DNA of 64,000 nucleotides from Pseudomonas pohangensis (lineage in GTDB: Bacteria > Pseudomonadota > Gammaproteobacteria > Pseudomonadales > Pseudomonadaceae): NCBI RefSeq assembly GCF_900105995.1, contig NZ_LT629785.1, positions 3,596,001 through 3,660,000 on the forward strand, given 5' to 3'. Shown piece after piece: positions 50,815-59,462 of this stretch. Below the pieces are notes generated by a model that was not told the DNA's origin, did not search any database, and was given only the letters and a program-made list of their open reading frames with translations. Position 1 is the stretch's first letter. Each line of letters begins with the position of its first letter. The translations under genes and the position numbers were made by a program.

Positions 50815-51837
50815 TTAACGCTCCGGGGAGCCCTGAGTGCGGTATTCGCCGGGAGTCAGGCCGGTCCACTGGCGGAAGGCGCGAAAGAACACGCTGGGTT
50901 CCGAATAGCCGAGCAGCAGGGCGATTTCGGCTGCAGGTAGCTGCCCCTCCTGCAGGTAACGTTCAGCCAGTTGCCGGCGCGTGTCGTTGAGCAGTTGCTG
51001 GTAGCTGCTGCCTTCTTCGGCCAGACGTCGCTGCAGGGTGCGCTCGCTCAGGTGCAGGCTGTCGGCCAGTGCCGCCCGGTCGGGCTCGCCATGGCTCAAC
51101 TGGGCACTGAGCAGGCTGACCACCCGTGCGCTCAGGCTTTCCCCGGGCAGGCGCGCCAGTAGTGCTTCGGCGTGCTGGCGCAGCAGGGTCTGCAAGGCCG
51201 GATTGGCCTGGGTCAGGCGCGCCTGGCGCTGGGCGGCCGGCAGCACCAGGGCGTAGTCTTCGGCGTCAAAAACCAGCGGGCAGGCAAAGCAGTTCTGGTA
51301 ATCCTGCAGCTGTGCTGGCCGGGCATGGGCAAAGCGCACTTCCAGCAGCTGCAAGTCCTTGAGCAGCGGCCGCATCCACTGCACCCAGCAGGCCATCAAG
51401 GCGAGAATGCGCGGGCGGTTGGCCGGATGCTGCGCATGGCTGGGCCGGTAGATCAGTTGCAGGCGCCCGCCATCCTCCTTCTGCAGCAGTTCGCCACCCT
51501 CGCCGACCAGCCGCTGGTAGCGCTGGGCTACCTGCAGGGCTTCGTCGAGGGTATGGCTGCTTTGCAGCAGATAGCCGAGCACGCTGAACGGCCCGGGTGC
51601 CAGTTGCAGGCCGATGGCCAGTCCCGGTTCGGCATGCGCCAACTGTTGCTGGATGGTTTGCCAGAGCAATTGCTGGGCGCTCAGGGCGATGCGCGCGTCG
51701 GGATCGAGCAATTGCTCTTCGGCCAGGCCGCAGGCCGTCAGCAGTCGGGGGCGCGCCAGGCCGAGCAGTTCGGCAGCCTGCAGTACTGCCTGGGTCAGGC
51801 TGGCACTGACGGATGCATGGGCCGGGGCGACGGACAT
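50815..51837 (-). CDS. AraC family transcriptional regulator
   Basis: A 340-residue regulator. The N-terminal part (about residues 15-210) matches the arabinose-operon-type ligand domain of OruR/ArgR-like pseudomonad regulators. The C-terminal double helix-turn-helix is clear: RAALADSLHLSERTLQRRL and AEIALLLGYSEPSVFFRAFRQWTGLTPGEYR. It converges with the marR gene and has the thioesterase gene directly upstream, so the target is not obvious. Confidence 0.9.
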   Translation of the reverse strand: MSVAPAHASVSASLTQAVLQAAELLGLARPRLLTACGLAEEQLLDPDARIALSAQQLLWQTIQQQLAHAEPGLAIGLQLAPGPFSVLGYLLQSSHTLDEALQVAQRYQRLVGEGGELLQKEDGGRLQLIYRPSHAQHPANRPRILALMACWVQWMRPLLKDLQLLEVRFAHARPAQLQDYQNCFACPLVFDAEDYALVLPAAQRQARLTQANPALQTLLRQHAEALLARLPGESLSARVVSLLSAQLSHGEPDRAALADSLHLSERTLQRRLAEEGSSYQQLLNDTRRQLAERYLQEGQLPAAEIALLLGYSEPSVFFRAFRQWTGLTPGEYRTQGSPER

Positions 51838-51851
51838 TCTCGCTGCACCGC

Positions 51852-52253
51852 TTAACGGCTGGTCGGAACGGGGTGGGTGCGGCCACGGGCGTCGATGGCG
51901 ACGAACACGAACAGAGCTTCAGTGACCTTGCGCAACTGGCTGGACAACGGATCGCGATCCCATACCTCGACCAGCACCTGGATCGAGCTGCGCCCGACTT
52001 CCATGGCCTGGCTATAGAAGGACAGTTGGCTGCCCACCGCTACCGGCACCAGAAAGGCCATGCGGTCGATGGCTACCGTGGCTACCCGGCTGGCGGCGAT
52101 GCGGCTGGCCAGGGCGGTGCCGGCCAGATCCATCTGTGCGACCAGCCAGCCACCGAAAATATCGCCGAAGCCATTGGTTTCGCGCGGTAGTGCGGTGATC
52201 TGCATGGTCAGTTCGCCCTGGGGTACAGGGTCGTCTTGCTCAAAATCGTCCAT
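51852..52253 (-). CDS. acyl-CoA thioesterase, hotdog fold (YciA-like)
   Basis: A 133-residue single hotdog domain with the pattern TNGFGDIFGGWLVAQMDLAG (catalytic Asp and helix) and VATVAIDRMAFLVPVAVG, close to YciA. It should hydrolyse acyl-CoA esters in the cytoplasm. The ATG at 52253 is chosen by family length; the frame stays open far upstream antisense to the transporter gene, which is shadow. It is divergent from the MHS transporter. Confidence 0.9.
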   Translation of the reverse strand: MDDFEQDDPVPQGELTMQITALPRETNGFGDIFGGWLVAQMDLAGTALASRIAASRVATVAIDRMAFLVPVAVGSQLSFYSQAMEVGRSSIQVLVEVWDRDPLSSQLRKVTEALFVFVAIDARGRTHPVPTSR

Positions 52254-52400
52254 AGCTAACCTGATTTGGCCCTGTTGTTGTGTTTGGTGGGCGTCGGGCA
52301 GTATATCGGGCGGCTGCATGGCCGGCGAGCATGGCTTTTTGCTATCGTGCGGCAGCGTCACCAGTGCCTGACAATAATTCCATCGAGAAGCCCGCCACCC

Positions 52401-53690
52401 ATGTCCTCCGTGCCTTTGAGTGCCCCTGCGGATGCCCGTCCGCTGAACCGCAGCGATTACAAGACCCTGTCCCTGTCTGCCCTTGGCGGCGCGCTGGAGT
52501 TCTACGACTTCATCATCTTCGTGTTTTTCGCTGCCGTGGTCGGCAAATTGTTCTTTCCGGCGGACATGCCCGAATGGCTGCGGCAGTTCCAGACCTTCGG
52601 CATTTTTGCCGCCGGCTATCTGGCCCGCCCGCTGGGCGGCATCATCATGGCGCACTTCGGTGACCTGCTCGGACGCAAGCGCATGTTCACCCTGAGCATC
52701 TTCCTGATGGGCGTACCGACGCTGGCCATGGGCCTGCTGCCGACCTACGCGCAGATCGGTATCTGGGCACCGCTGGCCCTGCTGCTGTTGCGCATCATCC
52801 AGGGCGCGGCGATCGGTGGCGAGGTGCCGGGGGCCTGGGTGTTCGTCTCCGAACATGTGCCGTCCCGGCACATCGGTTTTGCCTGCGGCACGCTTACTGC
52901 CGGATTGACCAGCGGCATTCTGCTCGGCTCGCTGACCGCGACACTGATCAACAGTGTCTACACCCCGGACGAGGTGCTGGACTGGGCCTGGCGTCTGCCG
53001 TTTCTGATTGGTGGCGTATTTGGCCTGTGTGCCGTGTATCTGCGCCGCATGCTCAGTGAAACCCCGGTATTCGCCGAGCTGCAGCAGCGCAAGTCGCTGG
53101 CTGCCGAGCTGCCACTGAAGACGGTACTGCGTGAGCATCGGGGTTCGGTGGTGCTGTCGATGCTGCTGACCTGGGTGTTGTCGGCGGCCATAGTGGTGGT
53201 GATCCTGATGACCCCGACCCTGTTGCAGACGATCTATGGCTTCGATGCCGCGACCGCGCTGAAGGCCAACAGCCTGGCCATCGTCTGTCTTTCATTTGGC
53301 TGTGTGGCAGCCGGGGCAATGGTCGACCGCATCGGCGCCGGGCCGGTGCTGCTGGCCGGTGGCCTGTTGCTCGGGTTCACCGCCTGGACCTTCTACAGCT
53401 GCCTGCAGCAGCACCCCGACTGGCTGTTCCCGCTGTACGCGCTGACCGGGTTGCTGGTCGGCACCATCGGTGCGGTGCCGTTTGTCATGGTCAACGCCTT
53501 CCCGGCAGTGGTGCGCTTTTCCGGCCTGTCGTTTTCCTACAACCTGGCCTACGCCATCTTCGGCGGGCTGACTCCGCTGGTGGTGTCGCTGCTGATCAAG
53601 TGGGACCCGCTGGGACCGGCCTACTACGTGGTGACGCTGTGCGGTCTGTCGGTGCTGATCGGCGCTTATCTGCGCGGCAAGGGCCGCTAA
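52401..53690 (+). CDS. MHS-type (metabolite:H+ symporter) MFS transporter
   Basis: A 429-residue MFS protein with twelve predicted helices and MHS-family marks: GGALEFYDFIIFVFFA in helix 1, GDLLGRKRMFTLSIF in the loop after helix 2, and QGAAIGGEVPGAWVFVSEH in helix 4. Relatives carry proline/betaine, citrate or 2-oxoglutarate; the substrate here is open. It is divergent from the thioesterase and followed by the RAYT-REP region 11 bp after its stop. Confidence 0.9.
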   Translation: MSSVPLSAPADARPLNRSDYKTLSLSALGGALEFYDFIIFVFFAAVVGKLFFPADMPEWLRQFQTFGIFAAGYLARPLGGIIMAHFGDLLGRKRMFTLSIFLMGVPTLAMGLLPTYAQIGIWAPLALLLLRIIQGAAIGGEVPGAWVFVSEHVPSRHIGFACGTLTAGLTSGILLGSLTATLINSVYTPDEVLDWAWRLPFLIGGVFGLCAVYLRRMLSETPVFAELQQRKSLAAELPLKTVLREHRGSVVLSMLLTWVLSAAIVVVILMTPTLLQTIYGFDAATALKANSLAIVCLSFGCVAAGAMVDRIGAGPVLLAGGLLLGFTAWTFYSCLQQHPDWLFPLYALTGLLVGTIGAVPFVMVNAFPAVVRFSGLSFSYNLAYAIFGGLTPLVVSLLIKWDPLGPAYYVVTLCGLSVLIGAYLRGKGR

Positions 53691-53700
53691 CAGACGGTGA

Positions 53701-53766
53701 GCGTAGGGTGGGCTTCAGCCCACCGAGGCGCTGGGTCAACATGGTGGGCTGAAGCCCACCCTACGC
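53701..53766. repeat. perfect REP pair upstream of the RAYT gene
   Basis: Two 24-bp arms at 53701-53724 and 53743-53766 are exact reverse complements. Each contains a GTGGGC-TTCA-GCCCAC hairpin with a GCGTAG 5' tag. This is the most perfect copy of the family in the window, as expected beside its transposase. Confidence 0.92.
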
Positions 53767-53861
53767 CCTCCCTACGCCCACCATAGGTGGACTCCACAAC
53801 TCGGCCAGTAACGGCTAGGCTCTAGCCACTCGCCAACAAGTCACGGCAAGGATGCCTCGAC

Positions 53862-54401
53862 ATGTCAGATTACCGCCGCAGCCTTGTGCCGGGCGGCTGT
53901 TTCTTCTTCAGCGTGGCACTGGCTGATCGTCAGTCCAGTCTGCTGGTGGATGAAATAGCGCGCTTGCGGCACGCTTATGCCATCACCCGGGCCACTCTGC
54001 CATTTACCACCCTGGCCATCTGCGTCTTGCCCGAACACCTGCATGCAATATGGGCGCTACCGGCGCATGACAGTGATTACGCGCAACGCTGGGCCTTGCT
54101 GAAAAGCAGTTTTTCCCGTGGCTTGCCGCTGGCCGCGCGGCTTAGCCTGAGCCAACGGCACAAGCGCGAAAAGGGTCTCTGGCAACGCCGCTATTGGGAA
54201 CACCGGATTCGCGATGCCGAGGATCTGCAGCGACATCTCGATTACCTGCACTACAACCCGGTCAAACATGGTCTGGTCGAGCAAGTTAAGGATTGGCCCT
54301 ACTCCAGCTTTCATCGTCATGTGCGCCAGGGGCTGGTACCGGTGGACTGGGGTGGCGGTCCGGACGCAATCCGCATTTCAAGCGGAGAGCCGGAACCGTA
54401 G
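53862..54401 (+). mobile_element. rayT: REP-associated tyrosine transposase (RAYT)
   Basis: A 179-residue Y1 (IS200/IS605-like) transposase. The HUH metal motif is HLH at residues 59-61 (PEHLHAIW), and the catalytic Tyr is most likely Tyr128 in HLDYLHYNPVKHG, the typical RAYT box. The gene is flanked by REP copies at 53701-53766 and 54398-54419, and its own stop codon TAG is part of the downstream REP. RAYTs are single-copy, domesticated transposases thought to move REP/BIME elements. The ORF is intact, with no frameshift or missing motif. Confidence 0.94.
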
Positions 54402-54419
54402 GGTGGGCTTCAGCCCACC
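54398..54419. repeat. single REP element overlapping the RAYT stop
   Basis: A single copy of the GTAGGGTGGGC..GCCCACC element begins 1 bp before the RAYT stop. Its bases 2-4 (TAG) are the RAYT stop codon. It also lies 21 bp from the end of the convergent sorbosone-dehydrogenase-like gene. Confidence 0.9.
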
Positions 54420-54440
54420 AGTCGCCTGTTTCTGCAGAAT

Positions 54441-55742
54441 TTACTCCGCGCTGACCCGCCACACGGTATTGCCGACATCGTCGGTCACCAAGAGCGCGCC
54501 CTGCTTATCCACCAGCACATCCACCGGACGGCCCTGGGCCTGGCCTTCGGCATTCAGGAAGCCGGTCAGCACATCGACCGGCATGCCTGCGGGCTGGCCA
54601 TCGCTGAACGGTACGAAGATCACCTTGTAACCGCTGTGTGGCTGGCGGTTCCACGAGCCATGCTGGCCGACAAACAGGCCCTGCTGCAGGCCGGGTAGCT
54701 TGCTGTTGGCGGCGAAGGCGATGCCCAGCGAGGCGGTGTGCGGGCCCAGTGCATAGTCCGGCACCAGCGCTTTGGCGACCATCTCCGGTTTTTGCGGCTG
54801 CACGCGCTGGTCGACATGCTGGCCGTAGTAGCTCCACGGCCAGCCGTAGAAGCCGCCATCCTGCACCGAGGTGATGTAGTCCGGCACCAGGTCGCTGCCG
54901 ATTTCGTCGCGTTCATTCACCGCAGTCCAGAGCACGCCGGTCTGCGGCTCCCAGGCCAGGCCGTTGGGGTTGCGCAGACCGCTGGCGTACAGGCGCTTGC
55001 TGCCGCTGGCCCGCTCAACTTCCCAGATCGCCGCCCGCCCTTCCTCGATATCCATGCCGTTTTCGCCAATGTTGCTGTTCGAGCCGACGGTGACGTAGAG
55101 CTTGCTGCCGTCCGGGCTGGCGATGACATTCTTGGTCCAGTGATGGTTCAGACCGGCCGGCAGGTCGGTGATCTTGCTGCCGGATGCCGTGATTTCGGTC
55201 TGCCCCGGCGCATAGGGAAAGCGCAGCAGGGCATCGGCATTGGCCACGTACAGGTCATTGCCGACCAGGGCCATGCCAAACGGTGAGTGCAGGTCTTCGA
55301 GGAAGGTCGTGCGCAGGTCGGCGACACCGTCGTGATCGGTGTCGCGCAGCAGGCTGATGCGGTCGGCGCTGTCCACGCCGGCACCGGCGCGGGTCATGAT
55401 CAGATCGCCAATCCAGCTCTTCAGGTTGAAACCCGAGTCACGGCGCGGTTTGTTGCTTTCCGCCACCAGCACATCGCCGTTGGGCAGCTGGTACAGCCAG
55501 CGCGGGTGATCCAGACCCTCGGCAAAGGCGTTGACCCGGGTGCCGGCCATGCTTTGCGGCTTGCTACCGGCTGGCCAGCCCACCGCCTTGGCGATGTTCA
55601 CCGTAGGCAGCAGGTCCTGCACCGGCGGCGGCAGTTGCGGGCTGGGGCCAGTGCCCTGCTCGACGCTCAGGGTGGCTTGCTCGGCACAGGCGGAACTGGC
55701 GATGGCGAGCAGGGCGAGGGGCAGCAGGCGGGCAGAGGTCAT
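54441..55742 (-). CDS. PQQ-type sugar (L-sorbosone) dehydrogenase family protein
   Basis: A 433-residue exported beta-propeller protein with a signal peptide (LLPLALLAIASSACA). Propeller motifs include LDHPRWLYQLPNGDVLVAES, SKLYVTVGSNSNIGENG, SGLRNPNGLAWEPQTG and FVGQHGSWNRQPHSGYKV, the last two being strong marks of the sorbosone/glucose dehydrogenase family that binds PQQ. AAGGAG lies before the ATG at 55742; an earlier ATG at 55811 is rejected because it precedes the signal peptide. It is divergent from pstS across 130 bp. Confidence 0.88.
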   Translation of the reverse strand: MTSARLLPLALLAIASSACAEQATLSVEQGTGPSPQLPPPVQDLLPTVNIAKAVGWPAGSKPQSMAGTRVNAFAEGLDHPRWLYQLPNGDVLVAESNKPRRDSGFNLKSWIGDLIMTRAGAGVDSADRISLLRDTDHDGVADLRTTFLEDLHSPFGMALVGNDLYVANADALLRFPYAPGQTEITASGSKITDLPAGLNHHWTKNVIASPDGSKLYVTVGSNSNIGENGMDIEEGRAAIWEVERASGSKRLYASGLRNPNGLAWEPQTGVLWTAVNERDEIGSDLVPDYITSVQDGGFYGWPWSYYGQHVDQRVQPQKPEMVAKALVPDYALGPHTASLGIAFAANSKLPGLQQGLFVGQHGSWNRQPHSGYKVIFVPFSDGQPAGMPVDVLTGFLNAEGQAQGRPVDVLVDKQGALLVTDDVGNTVWRVSAE

Positions 55743-55793
55743 GGTGTTCTCCTTGGGCAGCGGACCTGCAGAAAAATCTGCACGTTCATCCAA

Positions 55794-55811
55794 CTGTAAT
55801 AAACGACTCAT
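55794..55811 (+). promoter_or_regulatory. weak Pho box upstream of pstS
   Basis: CTGTAAT-AAAC-GACTCAT matches 10 of 14 fixed positions of the PhoB consensus CTGTCAT-N4-CTGTCAT. It lies 61 bp before the pstS start and 51 bp from the divergent dehydrogenase start. It is only suggestive. Confidence 0.35.
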
Positions 55812-55872
55812 AGAGTGTCGCTACGGACTGAAACCCAGATACCGGTGGAACCTATCTTCTCAGGAGAAAGCT

Positions 55873-56856
55873 ATGAAACTGAAGCATTTGATGAGCGCCC
55901 GTTTGATACGCAATGTGGCCTTTGTCGCCGCCGGCGCGGTCAGCGTCAGCGCAATGGCCAATGTTGATCCGGCAATTCCGGCCTACAGCAAGGTCAGCGG
56001 CGTATCCGGCAACCTGTCCAGTGTCGGTTCCGATACCCTGGCCAACCTGATGACGCTGTGGGCTGAAGCCTACAAAAAGCAGTACCCCAGCGTGAATATC
56101 CAGATTCAGGCTGCCGGTTCTTCTACCGCGCCACCGGCGCTGACCGAAGGCACATCCAACCTCGGCCCGATGAGCCGCAAGATGAAGGATGTCGAATTGC
56201 AGGCCTTCGAGTCCAAGTACGGTTACAAGCCCACCGCAATCCCGGTGGCAGTCGATGCCCTGGCGGTATTCGTCAACAAGGACAACCCGATCAAGGGGCT
56301 GACCATGGAACAGGTTGACGGCATCTTCTCGGCCAACCGCCTGTGTGGCGGACCCAGCATCAACACCTGGGGTGATCTGGGGCTGACCGGTGACTGGGCG
56401 AACAAGCCGATCCAGCTGTTCGGCCGCAACTCGGTATCCGGCACCTACGGTTACTTCAAGGAAGAAGCCCTGTGCAAAGGCGACTTCAAGAACAACGTCA
56501 ACGAGCAGCCGGGTTCCGCCTCGGTGGTGCAGTCGGTCAGCCAGTCGCTGAACGGCATCGGCTACTCGGGCATCGGCTACAAGACTTCCAGTGTGCGTGC
56601 GGTAGCGCTGGCCAAGCGTGGCAGCACGGACTACGTCGCGGCCGATGAGGCGCATGCGCTGGACGGTACCTACCCGCTGGGCCGCTTCCTGTATGTCTAT
56701 GTGAACAAGGCACCGAACAAGCCGCTGGAGCCACTGGAGCTCGAGTTCATCAAGCTGGTGCTGTCGCAGGAAGGCCAGCAGGTGGTAGTCAAGGATGGCT
56801 ACATCCCGGTTCCGGCCAAGGTTGCGGCCAAGGCCCTGGAAGCGCTGAGCAAGTAA
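55873..56856 (+). CDS. pstS: phosphate ABC transporter substrate-binding protein
   Basis: A 327-residue periplasmic phosphate-binding protein. A signal peptide ends at VSAMA/NVDP. Phosphate-contact motifs are SVGSDTLANL, AAGSSTAPPALTEGTSNLGPMSRK and GRNSVSGTYGYF. Two Cys (RLCGGP and ALCKGD) could form a disulfide. AGGAGA precedes the ATG at 55873; the open frame upstream is shadow of the divergent gene. A strong terminator follows it, so it can be made in excess of the permease genes. Confidence 0.95.
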   Translation: MKLKHLMSARLIRNVAFVAAGAVSVSAMANVDPAIPAYSKVSGVSGNLSSVGSDTLANLMTLWAEAYKKQYPSVNIQIQAAGSSTAPPALTEGTSNLGPMSRKMKDVELQAFESKYGYKPTAIPVAVDALAVFVNKDNPIKGLTMEQVDGIFSANRLCGGPSINTWGDLGLTGDWANKPIQLFGRNSVSGTYGYFKEEALCKGDFKNNVNEQPGSASVVQSVSQSLNGIGYSGIGYKTSSVRAVALAKRGSTDYVAADEAHALDGTYPLGRFLYVYVNKAPNKPLEPLELEFIKLVLSQEGQQVVVKDGYIPVPAKVAAKALEALSK

Positions 56857-56927
56857 TACCCGGCAATAGCCACCCCCAATGGAGATCGCAGCTACCCGAT
56901 TGGATGCTGCGGCAGGGAAGCATCTTC

Positions 56928-56959
56928 GAGGCCAGGTCTGATCCTGGCCTCTGTTTTTT
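56928..56959 (+). terminator. intrinsic terminator after pstS
   Basis: GAGGCCAGG and CCTGGCCTC form a perfect 9-bp stem with a TCTGAT loop, followed by TG and six T residues. It ends the pstS transcript ahead of the pstC Pho box. Confidence 0.9.
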
Positions 56960-56986
56960 CCAGCGGATGACAGGCGCTCCCGGCGA

Positions 56987-57004
56987 CTGTCATCTGGCTG
57001 TCAT
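56987..57004 (+). promoter_or_regulatory. perfect Pho box upstream of pstC
   Basis: CTGTCAT-CTGG-CTGTCAT matches the PhoB direct-repeat consensus at all 14 fixed positions. It ends 22 bp before the pstC ATG. An inverted half-site ATGACAG lies at 56967-56973, 13 bp upstream. PhoB binding here would give pstC-pstA-pstB-phoU their own phosphate-starvation promoter. Confidence 0.9.
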
Positions 57005-57026
57005 ATTTCGTGGTTAGGGTGTGCGC

Positions 57027-59306
57027 ATGACCGATCCGGCAGTTAATCCAATGACGACTTCTTCATCACGAATCGATTTCAACACCCCGGCCCTGCAACG
57101 CAAGCGCCGGCTGCGTGCCCTGAAAGACCGCCTGACCAAATGGTATGTACTGGTTGGCGGGTTGGCCGTGCTGGCCACCATCACGCTGATTTTCTTTTAT
57201 CTGGCCTACGTGGTGTTGCCGCTGTTCAGTGGCGCTGAACTTACCGAGCGTGAGGCGCAGACACCGGCCTGGTTACAGCACGCCGGCAAACCCCTGCTAC
57301 TGGCCATCGAGGAGCAGAACCAGATCGGTCTGCGCATTTCCGATCAGGCCGAGGCGGTATTCTTTACCCTGGCCAGCGGCGCTGAACTCAAGCGCGTCAG
57401 CCTGCCGATCCCGGCCGGAGCCGCCATGGTGTCACTGCAGCAAGGCCTGCCCGGCAGTGGCCTGCTGGTTGCGGGCCTGAGCGATGGTCGCGCGCTGGTG
57501 TTCCGCCACAGCTACAAGGTCAGCTATCCGGATGACAAGAAAACCATCACCCCGGAGATCGAATACCCCTACGGTGAAGCACCATACTTGCTGGACGAGA
57601 AAGCCCGGCCACTGGAGCATGTGAATGTCTCGGCGGCAGACGGCCAGCTGCTGCTGGCGGCTTCCACCGGTAGCGAGCTGCATCTGTTGCAGCTCAGTGA
57701 AAGCGAAAACATGATGACCGGCGAGATCGAGCGGGTGCAGCAACGCATCGCCCTGCCGCAACTGGCCGAGCCGATCAAGGCGCTGTATATCGATGTGCAG
57801 AGCAACTGGCTGTTCGTGCTCAACGGCCGCTCGCATATGGATGTGTTCAATCTGCGCAAGCGTACCCTCAATGGCCGCTACGAGCTGGCGCAGGACGCCA
57901 GCACCGAGGTCACGGCCAGCAGCCAGCTGCTGGGCGGTATTTCCCTGCTGATCGGTGATTCCAGAGGCGGCATTGCCCAGTGGTTCATGGCACGTGATGC
58001 GGATGACGAACAGCGCCTCAAGCACATTCGCGACTTCCAGCTGGGCGCCGCGGCAATCACGCAGATTGCGCCGGAAGAACGGCGCAAAGGGTTTCTCGCG
58101 CTGAACGCCAGCGGTGAGCTGGGCGTATTCCACAGCACCGCACACCGCACCCTGCTGATCGAGCCGGTAGCCAAAGGCAGCGACATCTTCGCCCTGTCGC
58201 CGCGTGCCAACCGCGTGCTGGTGGAAGAGGGCAACCAGCTGCTGCCGTTCAGGCTGGAGAACGAGCACCCGGAGATTTCCTGGAGTTCGCTGTGGAGCAA
58301 GGTCTGGTACGAAAGCTACCCGGAGCCGATGCATATCTGGCAATCGACGGCCGCAACGGTTGATTTCGAGCCGAAGATGAGCCTCGCACCGCTGACCTTC
58401 GGCACGCTCAAGGCGGCGTTCTACGCCATGCTGCTGGCGGCACCACTGGCGATTGCGGCGGCCATCTACACCGCCTACTTCATGGCACCGGGTATGCGCC
58501 GCAAGGTCAAGCCGGTGATCGAGCTGATGGAGGCATTGCCGACGGTAATCCTCGGTTTCTTTGCCGGGCTGTTTCTGGCGCCCTATGTCGAGGCGCACCT
58601 GCCGGGCATCTTCAGTCTGTTGCTGCTGACGCCGCTGGGCATCCTGCTGGCCGGTTTTCTCTGGACCCGTCTGCCGGAACGACTGCGCCAGCGCGTACCG
58701 GATGGTTCGGAAGCGGCGATCCTGCTGCCGGTGGTACTGCTGATCGGCTGGTTTGCCCTGGGCATGAGCCCGCTGCTGGAAAGCTGGTTCTTCGGTGGCA
58801 ACATGCGCATGTGGATCTCCAATGACCTGGGCATTCACTTCGATCAGCGCAACGCCCTGATCGTTGGCCTGGCCATGGGTTTTGCGGTGATTCCGAACAT
58901 CTACTCGATCGCCGAGGATGCGGTGTTCAGTGTGCCCCGCAGCCTGACGCTGGGTTCGCTGGCGCTGGGCGCCACCGCCTGGCAGACCCTGACCCGGGTG
59001 GTGATTCTGACCGCCAGTCCGGGCATCTTCTCCGCGTTGATGATCGGCATGGGCCGCGCCGTCGGCGAGACCATGATCGTGCTGATGGCCACCGGCAACA
59101 CGCCGATCATGGACGCCAACCTGTTCGAGGGCATGCGCACCCTGGCCGCCAACGTGGCGGTGGAAATGCCGGAGTCCGAGGTGGGCGGCTCGCACTATCG
59201 CGTGCTGTTCCTCTCGGCGCTGGTGCTGCTGACCTTCACCTTCGTCATGAATACCCTGGCGGAAATCATTCGCCAGCGGCTGCGGGGCAAGTATGCGTCC
59301 CTATAA
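57027..59306 (+). CDS. pstC: phosphate ABC transporter permease PstC, long form
   Basis: A 759-residue inner-membrane permease, more than twice the size of E. coli PstC (319). One helix near residues 42-62 is followed by a large extracytoplasmic region (about 70-440) with repeated strands like a beta-propeller (LLVAGLSDGRALVFRHSY, LFVLNGRSHMDVFNLRKR). The permease proper then follows, with the ABC EAA loop in LGATAWQTLTRVVILTASPG. The long form is usual in pseudomonads. The ATG at 57027 has AGGGT upstream; GTG 57021 and ATG 57051 are alternatives. Confidence 0.93.
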   Translation: MTDPAVNPMTTSSSRIDFNTPALQRKRRLRALKDRLTKWYVLVGGLAVLATITLIFFYLAYVVLPLFSGAELTEREAQTPAWLQHAGKPLLLAIEEQNQIGLRISDQAEAVFFTLASGAELKRVSLPIPAGAAMVSLQQGLPGSGLLVAGLSDGRALVFRHSYKVSYPDDKKTITPEIEYPYGEAPYLLDEKARPLEHVNVSAADGQLLLAASTGSELHLLQLSESENMMTGEIERVQQRIALPQLAEPIKALYIDVQSNWLFVLNGRSHMDVFNLRKRTLNGRYELAQDASTEVTASSQLLGGISLLIGDSRGGIAQWFMARDADDEQRLKHIRDFQLGAAAITQIAPEERRKGFLALNASGELGVFHSTAHRTLLIEPVAKGSDIFALSPRANRVLVEEGNQLLPFRLENEHPEISWSSLWSKVWYESYPEPMHIWQSTAATVDFEPKMSLAPLTFGTLKAAFYAMLLAAPLAIAAAIYTAYFMAPGMRRKVKPVIELMEALPTVILGFFAGLFLAPYVEAHLPGIFSLLLLTPLGILLAGFLWTRLPERLRQRVPDGSEAAILLPVVLLIGWFALGMSPLLESWFFGGNMRMWISNDLGIHFDQRNALIVGLAMGFAVIPNIYSIAEDAVFSVPRSLTLGSLALGATAWQTLTRVVILTASPGIFSALMIGMGRAVGETMIVLMATGNTPIMDANLFEGMRTLAANVAVEMPESEVGGSHYRVLFLSALVLLTFTFVMNTLAEIIRQRLRGKYASL

Positions 59307-59462
59307 ATCGACGGCGCAGCCGGCCCTACCGCTGACCCTCGCCCGTTACGGCAGCGGGTGGCCCGCAGGTTCGGCAGCGGGCTGCTGCGGTTTGTACCAG
59401 CCTTCCAACCGTTCGTCCCTCTGCCCGCAGGGTGAGAGTACTGCCAACAAGGTGAGAACCCA

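Noticed and set aside
51852..53138. Possible 428-residue protein extending the thioesterase far upstream
   Set aside because: Only the last 133 residues match the hotdog family. The rest is antisense to the MHS transporter and is Gln/His-rich.
53862..54401. RAYT considered as a recently arrived IS200 element
   Set aside because: There is no tnpB, no IS ends other than REP hairpins, and the box DYLHYNPVKHG is typical of single-copy RAYTs.
53701..54419. Repeats considered as a CRISPR array
   Set aside because: Copies are few, inverted rather than direct, with unequal spacing and no cas genes; they fit the REP/RAYT pattern.
57432..59195. 587-codon open frame antisense to pstC
   Set aside because: It is His/Gln/Arg-rich with no family motif, lies wholly within pstC and follows from GC-biased codon use. 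The pstC frame has clear domain motifs.
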